A DNA stretch of 8,932 bases from JAZDKP01 sp043802925. GTDB taxonomy: Bacteria > Fibrobacterota > OXYB2-FULL-49-7 > JAEUSG01. The DNA lies in assembly GCA_043802925.1 (NCBI GenBank), contig JAZDKP010000032.1, forward strand, positions 1 to 8,932, in the 5' to 3' direction. The position numbers were made by a program, and so were the translations under genes. Below are positions 5,997 through 8,932 of this stretch, one piece after another. The number at the start of each line of letters is the position of its first letter. Positions within the stretch are counted from its first letter, which is position 1. Under the pieces are notes generated by a model. It was not told the origin of the DNA. It saw only the letters and a list, made by a program, of their open reading frames with translations, and searched no databases.

Positions 5997-6669
5997 ATGA
6001 AGACTGTAGTTTATCTTGTATACCTTGAAATATTATACAAGGTTATACAACGATTATTCTTTATATATTGCCCAACGCAATTAAATGCGGAATTATTTAT
6101 TACCGGAGAGCGAATTGTTTTTGCTTTCGTTTATGTACTGCTCTTTAGAAATGTTTTAGCAGGTACGTGGCACAATAAAATTATATATTCTCCTAATATT
6201 GCTAATTTGCACGGGTGCCTTTTTATTGTTACCAGTGATCGATGGTAAGATGGATCTTCCCGACTTTCAGACCAGGTTGGTTTTTGCTATAACAAGCATC
6301 GCTGTTGGATTTAAAGAAGAAATAACGTATCGTGGGATTCTGCAAAACTTGCTAGCTAGAAAATACGGTGTTTTAATAGGTTTGGTTGTCGCAAGCGTCT
6401 TGTTTATGCTCATGCATGTCGGCTACCAAAAATTAACATATGAGAATTTCACAAAGCTATTTCTTGTTGGTATTGTTCTCGGCTCATTATATTATTTTAC
6501 AAAAAGTTTATGTTTCTGCATAATAATACATTCACTGGTAGATGCGATTTATTCTTTTTCTCCATTCTTTAGTTTCACAATAAGTTCTTTATGGGGACCT
6601 TGTATTATTGTTTTTGTGATATCGCTGTGGGGCTTGCGAACCGCTATAAATGATAAGGCGAAAGTGTGA
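5997..6669 (+). pseudogene. CPBP (CAAX-type) intramembrane protease, frameshifted
   Basis: Two overlapping frames make up one membrane protein. Frame one (5997-6248) gives the N-terminal part with a hydrophobic segment IVFAFVYVLLF; frame two is open from 6160 to the stop at 6669 and continues with LYILLILLI and then the catalytic core. All three CPBP motifs are intact in frame two: EEITYR (codons from 6316), FMLMH (His at 6415) and HSLVD (His at 6529). These residues form the glutamate-histidine site of CAAX-type endopeptidases (Abi/CPBP family), which in bacteria are linked to bacteriocin immunity and membrane protein processing. A shift of +1, most simply one extra base near 6160-6185, joins the halves. 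With the in-frame TAA at 5994 removed as well, the frame would begin at 5913 and give about 252 residues, a normal family length. The gene is far more AT-rich than its neighbours, suggesting transfer. A sequencing error could explain the shift. Confidence 0.7.
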
Positions 6670-6959
6670 TTTTTTTTATTTAGTGTCATACTTTTTCCCA
6701 AATTATTTGTCATAAGATTTCGACCATTTCCGGAGATTTTCCCACAATAAGCCTGTCTTGTCTATTGGAGAGCCAATCCCCTCATAACATCGGTCTCCCT
6801 GTCCGTCTCGTTTTTCCAAATTCGTCACAGTATAATGCAGCCGGTAAAAAAGGCCGGTGGTTTGCGGCAGCGGCCTTGATGATGCTTTTGATTGACTGAA
6901 ACGTAATTGTCTTTGCGCAATAGCCTCCGTGGCCAAATCGTAATCGAACCTCCAATGCG
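6670..6959. other. Non-coding or decayed stretch inside the island
   Basis: After the CPBP stop there is an AT-rich run, then more GC-rich sequence. The minus-strand open frames here (for example 6703-6981) have no recognisable domain, so I do not call them genes. A perfect 7-base stem AAGGCCG (6850-6856)/CGGCCTT (6871-6877) with a 14-base loop is present; it lacks a T tail, so it is not a standard terminator. The stretch is probably debris of earlier insertions. Confidence 0.4.
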
Positions 6960-7094
6960 GTTGGACAACTGGAGACCACAAGAATTTACACGGCGCTCAA
7001 TGCCCATGACCTGAAAAAAGCCCATCAAAATGGCATCCGAGAGGATGAAATACTTATGGAAAACAGACAAGGAAATGCGTATATTTGTAGTGCC
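6960..7094 (+). pseudogene. Possible tyrosine-recombinase C-terminal fragment
   Basis: The frame from 6960 reads VGQLETTRIYTALNAHDLKK, then AHQNGIREDEIL, with no start codon or upstream domain. 'LETTxIYTxxxxxDLKKAH' resembles the last motif of XerC/XerD-type integrases (GHxSLETTxIYTHxxxxxLRKAH), where the Tyr of IYT is the DNA-cleaving nucleophile. The boxes that should precede it (the HxLRH region) are not visible. The frame has no stop and runs into the PIN gene start at 7095. An overlapping frame encodes MASERMKYLWKTDKEMRIF plus VVP, ending TGA at 7096-7098, so an ATGA-coupled 22-residue ORF is an alternative. A chance resemblance cannot be excluded. Confidence 0.35.
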
Positions 7095-7594
7095 ATGAAA
7101 AAGAAATTATACATCGAAACATCGGTCTGGAATCAGCTCTATAAAAGCAATCGCGCTGACTGGCACCAGATTACGGAAAAGTTCATGGGTCTGGTGAAAA
7201 AAACGGATGGATATGAGATTTACGTTTCCAATTACGTTTTATTGAGCTTGAAGAATGTTATGAGGAAAAGAGAAAGGTGCTCGTGCAATGGATTAAGAAA
7301 ATGTCGCCGCTGGTATTGGACGATAACCCAGAATGTGAATCGTTAATGGAGAAATACTTTGAGGCAGGCATCCTGGAGCCGACGAAGGCCAACCGGTATT
7401 ATGACGCGGCGCATGTCGCCGTTTGTTCAATGAATAACATCGAATACCTTGTGACTTTTAATTTCAAGCATTTGGTAAAGGTGCAGAAAATCGACGCTTT
7501 TAACGGCGTAAACTTGCTGCATGGGTATGGCGTGTTGAATTTTGTGAGTCCGGAAATGTTTTTGCCGGAGGAGGAATATAATGGATCCGTATAA
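7095..7594 (+). pseudogene. PIN-domain ribonuclease (toxin-like), frameshifted
   Basis: The first part (ATG at 7095) reads MKKKLYIETSVWNQLYKSNR and on to YEIYVSNYVLL, the start of a PIN fold with E in place of the usual first Asp. The frame then goes wrong at 7242-7246. Reading instead from GAG at 7244 gives ELEECYEEKRKVLVQWIKK and onward to RYYDAAHVAVCSMNNIEYLVTFNFKHL, the typical second half, with the conserved Asp codon at 7403. One missing base, most simply a G in 'TTATT(G)GAGC', explains the break; repaired, the protein would have 166 residues, normal for this family. PIN proteins cleave RNA with Mg2+ and often act as toxins paired with a small antitoxin. The gene lies directly upstream of, and overlaps, the small ORF at 7581. 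Either a true pseudogene or a sequencing error. Confidence 0.75.
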
Positions 7595-7751
7595 AACTAT
7601 CGAGGAAGTGTGGGAGTGGCGGAAAAAGGCTTATGGCAAGTTGGACAAATTGCCGATGAGGAAACGCGTTGATGAGATAAATAAAATTGGCCACAAATAT
7701 ACGCGTCAATTAAAGTTGAAAACGGTGCATCCGGAACTTGTGACTCATTAG
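7581..7751 (+). CDS. Small partner ORF of the PIN gene, possible antitoxin
   Basis: A 56-residue hydrophilic protein beginning MDPYKTIEEVWEWRKKAYGK, predicted mostly helical and rich in Lys, Arg and Glu. A very strong Shine-Dalgarno, GGAGGAGG (7567-7574), lies 6 bases before the ATG. The gene overlaps the last 14 bases of the PIN frame, so the two were translated as a coupled pair. Short proteins with a similar 'DPxxxIxEVWxWKxxAY' start are, from memory, found directly after PIN-domain genes of this subtype, but no function is known to me. An antitoxin or accessory role is inferred from position only. It is intact although its partner is broken. No DNA-binding motif is obvious. Confidence 0.7.
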   Translation: MDPYKTIEEVWEWRKKAYGKLDKLPMRKRVDEINKIGHKYTRQLKLKTVHPELVTH

Positions 7752-7897
7752 ATAATCCAATTTGCGACTACCGTAGCGGGATTCTCCCGGTCTGACGCCG
7801 CGAAGGTAGCCGGTGGTTGCGCAACCGCTGTTGGCGGTTTTAGTCTTTTTGCTGAGGCAACCCAGGATATTGCTGTTAATGACACTTGGAGAAATCG
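7752..7897. other. Transition zone with palindrome and hairpin
   Basis: GC content returns to chromosomal level here. A perfect 12-base palindrome GGTTGCGCAACC lies at 7815-7826. An overlapping hairpin AACCGC (7823-7828)/GCGGTT (7834-7839) with loop TGTTG is followed by TTTAGTCTTTTT, a possible but imperfect terminator for the PIN pair. The plus-strand frame from 7752 to the TGA at 7899 is open (reads ...FATTVAGFSRSDAAKVAGG...), and the minus strand is also open, but no start or family supports a gene. A gene fragment is possible. Confidence 0.4.
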
Positions 7898-8317
7898 ATG
7901 ACCGATTCCGACCTTTACCGCGTCCTCGACGCCAACTTCAACCGCCTTCGTGAAGGGCTGCGCGTCATCGAAGAGGTGGTCCGGCTCGTGAAAAACGACG
8001 GGGAATCCGCCGCAACACTGAAATCGCTGCGGCATGCGGTGGCGGAATGCGAAATGCGCATCGACCGCGGCAGGCGGCTAAGGGCGCGCGACAGCGAGGG
8101 CGATGTGGGGCGGGCGGGGAGCGCGGGACTTGAAGGCGAAAGAAAGGACCTGGCGGACATCACCGCGTCCAATTTCAAACGCTGCCAGGAAGCGGCCCGT
8201 ACGCTCGAGGAATTCACAAAGCTCGTGGACGTATCGGTGGCAGAGGCGGTCAAAGAAATCCGTTTCCGGCTGTATGATATGGAAAAAATGGTCAGTGTAT
8301 ATCCGCCTAAATTATAA
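7898..8317 (+). CDS. thiD2: Standalone ThiD2-family HMP-phosphate kinase
   Basis: A 139-residue protein. ThiD2 phosphorylates hydroxymethylpyrimidine phosphate to the pyrophosphate for thiamin synthesis and is best known as a domain fused to the N-terminus of thiamin-phosphate synthase (ThiE). Seen here: YRVLDANFNRLREGLRVIEE (7-26), RARDSEGDVG (62-71) and ITASNFKRCQEAARTLEEF (88-106). The first and third blocks are alike, hinting at an internal repeat. No ThiE domain follows: the stop comes after YPPKL and no thiE lies in the window. The ATG at 7898 is preferred because GGAG (7888-7891) lies 6 bases upstream; the frame stays open to a TTG at 7886. The TGA that overlaps the start (7899-7901) belongs to the preceding open frame. 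Family call is good; the activity is inferred from the family. Confidence 0.8.
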   Translation: MTDSDLYRVLDANFNRLREGLRVIEEVVRLVKNDGESAATLKSLRHAVAECEMRIDRGRRLRARDSEGDVGRAGSAGLEGERKDLADITASNFKRCQEAARTLEEFTKLVDVSVAEAVKEIRFRLYDMEKMVSVYPPKL

Positions 8318-8357
8318 CGATTTTTTTCACATCATATTACGCCAGTTTTCCATTGAT

Positions 8358-8386
8358 TTGACTTTGCCGGACAATCTATTTTTTAT
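8358..8386 (+). promoter_or_regulatory. Candidate promoter for ssb
   Basis: TTGACT (8358-8363) and TTTTAT (8381-8386) are separated by 17 bases. The -35 matches consensus at 5 of 6 positions and the -10 at 4 of 6. It lies in the 92-base gap between thiD2 and ssb, about 24 bases before the ssb start codon. Judged by eye. Confidence 0.4.
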
Positions 8387-8409
8387 TCCACTTTTTCAAA
8401 GGTTTAACT

Positions 8410-8889
8410 ATGGCAGGCGGCATCAACAAGGCAATCCTCATCGGAAATCTCGGGCGCGATCCGGAAGTCCGGTATGTCTCGTCCGGCAACCCGGTGGCCA
8501 ACTTCACGTTGGCGACCAGCGAGTCATTCAAAGACAAGAGCGGGACCAAACAGACCCGGACGGTCTGGCATAACATCGTGGTCTGGGGCAAGCTCGCGGA
8601 AATCTGCAAGCAGTACCTGAAAAAAGGCAGTCAGATTTACGTGGAAGGCCGCATCGACAATCGTTCGTACGACGATAAGGACGGCAACAAGCGCTATGTG
8701 TCCGAAGTGGTCCTTGATTTTAACGGGAAAATGCTCATGCTCGGCAGTCGCAACAGTGGAAGCGGTGCGGGCGACGATTTTGCGCAACCCGAACCCGGGG
8801 ACGATTCCCAGGTGTCCGGTGGGCCCTTGGGGCCCTCCATGCCGCCTTCGGGAAAGGGTGGCACGGACGACAGTGATCTTCCGTTTTAA
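8410..8889 (+). CDS. ssb: Single-stranded DNA-binding protein
   Basis: A 159-residue SSB. The N-terminal OB fold (about 1-112) shows NKAILIGNLGRDPEVRYVSS (6-25), VANFTLATSE (29-38), TVWHNIVVWGKLAEICKQYL (51-70) and KGSQIYVEGRIDNRSYDDKDG (72-92, with Y87 in place of a common DNA-stacking Trp). A Gly/Pro/Ser-rich disordered linker follows, ending in the acidic tip DDSDLPF, which recruits replication and repair partners in bacterial SSBs. It coats single-stranded DNA as a tetramer in replication, recombination and repair. AAAGG (8398-8402) lies 7 bases before the ATG. It is not next to rpsF or rplI as in many genomes, as far as the window shows. Complete at both ends. Confidence 0.97.
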   Translation: MAGGINKAILIGNLGRDPEVRYVSSGNPVANFTLATSESFKDKSGTKQTRTVWHNIVVWGKLAEICKQYLKKGSQIYVEGRIDNRSYDDKDGNKRYVSEVVLDFNGKMLMLGSRNSGSGAGDDFAQPEPGDDSQVSGGPLGPSMPPSGKGGTDDSDLPF

Positions 8890-8932
8890 TAATAAACAAC
8901 GTCGTTTCTAATTTATTAACGTCTTTCAAATA

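Noticed and set aside
6703..6981. Minus-strand 92-codon open frame
   Set aside because: No recognisable domain, no clear Shine-Dalgarno, and several competing frames in the same stretch. Treated as decayed or non-coding sequence.
7752..7897. TPP riboswitch ahead of thiD2 (GCTGAGGCAACCC looks faintly like part of one)
   Set aside because: The conserved CTGAGA element and the GAACCTGATC-type core are absent.

Overview
The window looks like a GC-rich bacterial chromosome (sampled lines run about 55-57% GC; 5041-5100 has 33 G/C in 60) carrying mostly housekeeping genes, interrupted by one clearly AT-rich accessory segment (6001-6060 has 16 G/C in 60; 6481-6540 has 15 in 60). The tRNA has no encoded CCA. 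A standalone ThiD2, a tiny COX24-type basic protein and a phosphatase-like/anti-sigma-kinase fusion together suggest an environmental or anaerobic Gram-negative bacterium, possibly of the PVC group (Kiritimatiellota/Lentisphaerota-like). That placement is a weak inference from protein resemblance only.

Left part (1-2291, plus strand): a terminator-like hairpin whose 3' arm doubles as a Shine-Dalgarno sequence; a polytopic HExxH membrane metallopeptidase-like protein; tRNA-Ser(GCU) with a good promoter; a YbgC-like hotdog thioesterase; a secreted cysteine-containing protein of unknown function; and a 32-residue highly basic ribosome-associated-type protein with its own promoter and Shine-Dalgarno.

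Middle (2303-5687): on the minus strand, a PP2C/SpoIIE-like domain lacking the expected metal-binding residues, fused to an RsbW-type ATPase domain. Divergent from it, gcvT (glycine cleavage T protein) is followed with no gap by a YghZ-type aldo-keto reductase, so these two form an operon.

Island (about 5684-7751): AT-rich and decayed. It starts at the reductase stop codon with a short stretch matching the C-terminus of IS256-family transposases. Next come a CPBP (CAAX-type) membrane protease broken by a frameshift, a possible tyrosine-recombinase C-terminal scrap, a PIN-domain toxin-like gene broken by a one-base deletion, and an intact 56-residue partner ORF with a very strong Shine-Dalgarno. 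This reads as an old insertion site holding a degraded defence or toxin-antitoxin cassette.

Right part (7752-8932): a short transition zone with a palindrome and a hairpin, then a standalone ThiD2-family HMP-phosphate kinase (thiamin synthesis), then ssb with a candidate promoter. No CRISPR array, rRNA or intact transposon is visible. The most rewarding items are the pseudo-phosphatase/anti-sigma fusion, the PIN gene plus small partner, the layered mobile-element scars, and the small basic ORF.
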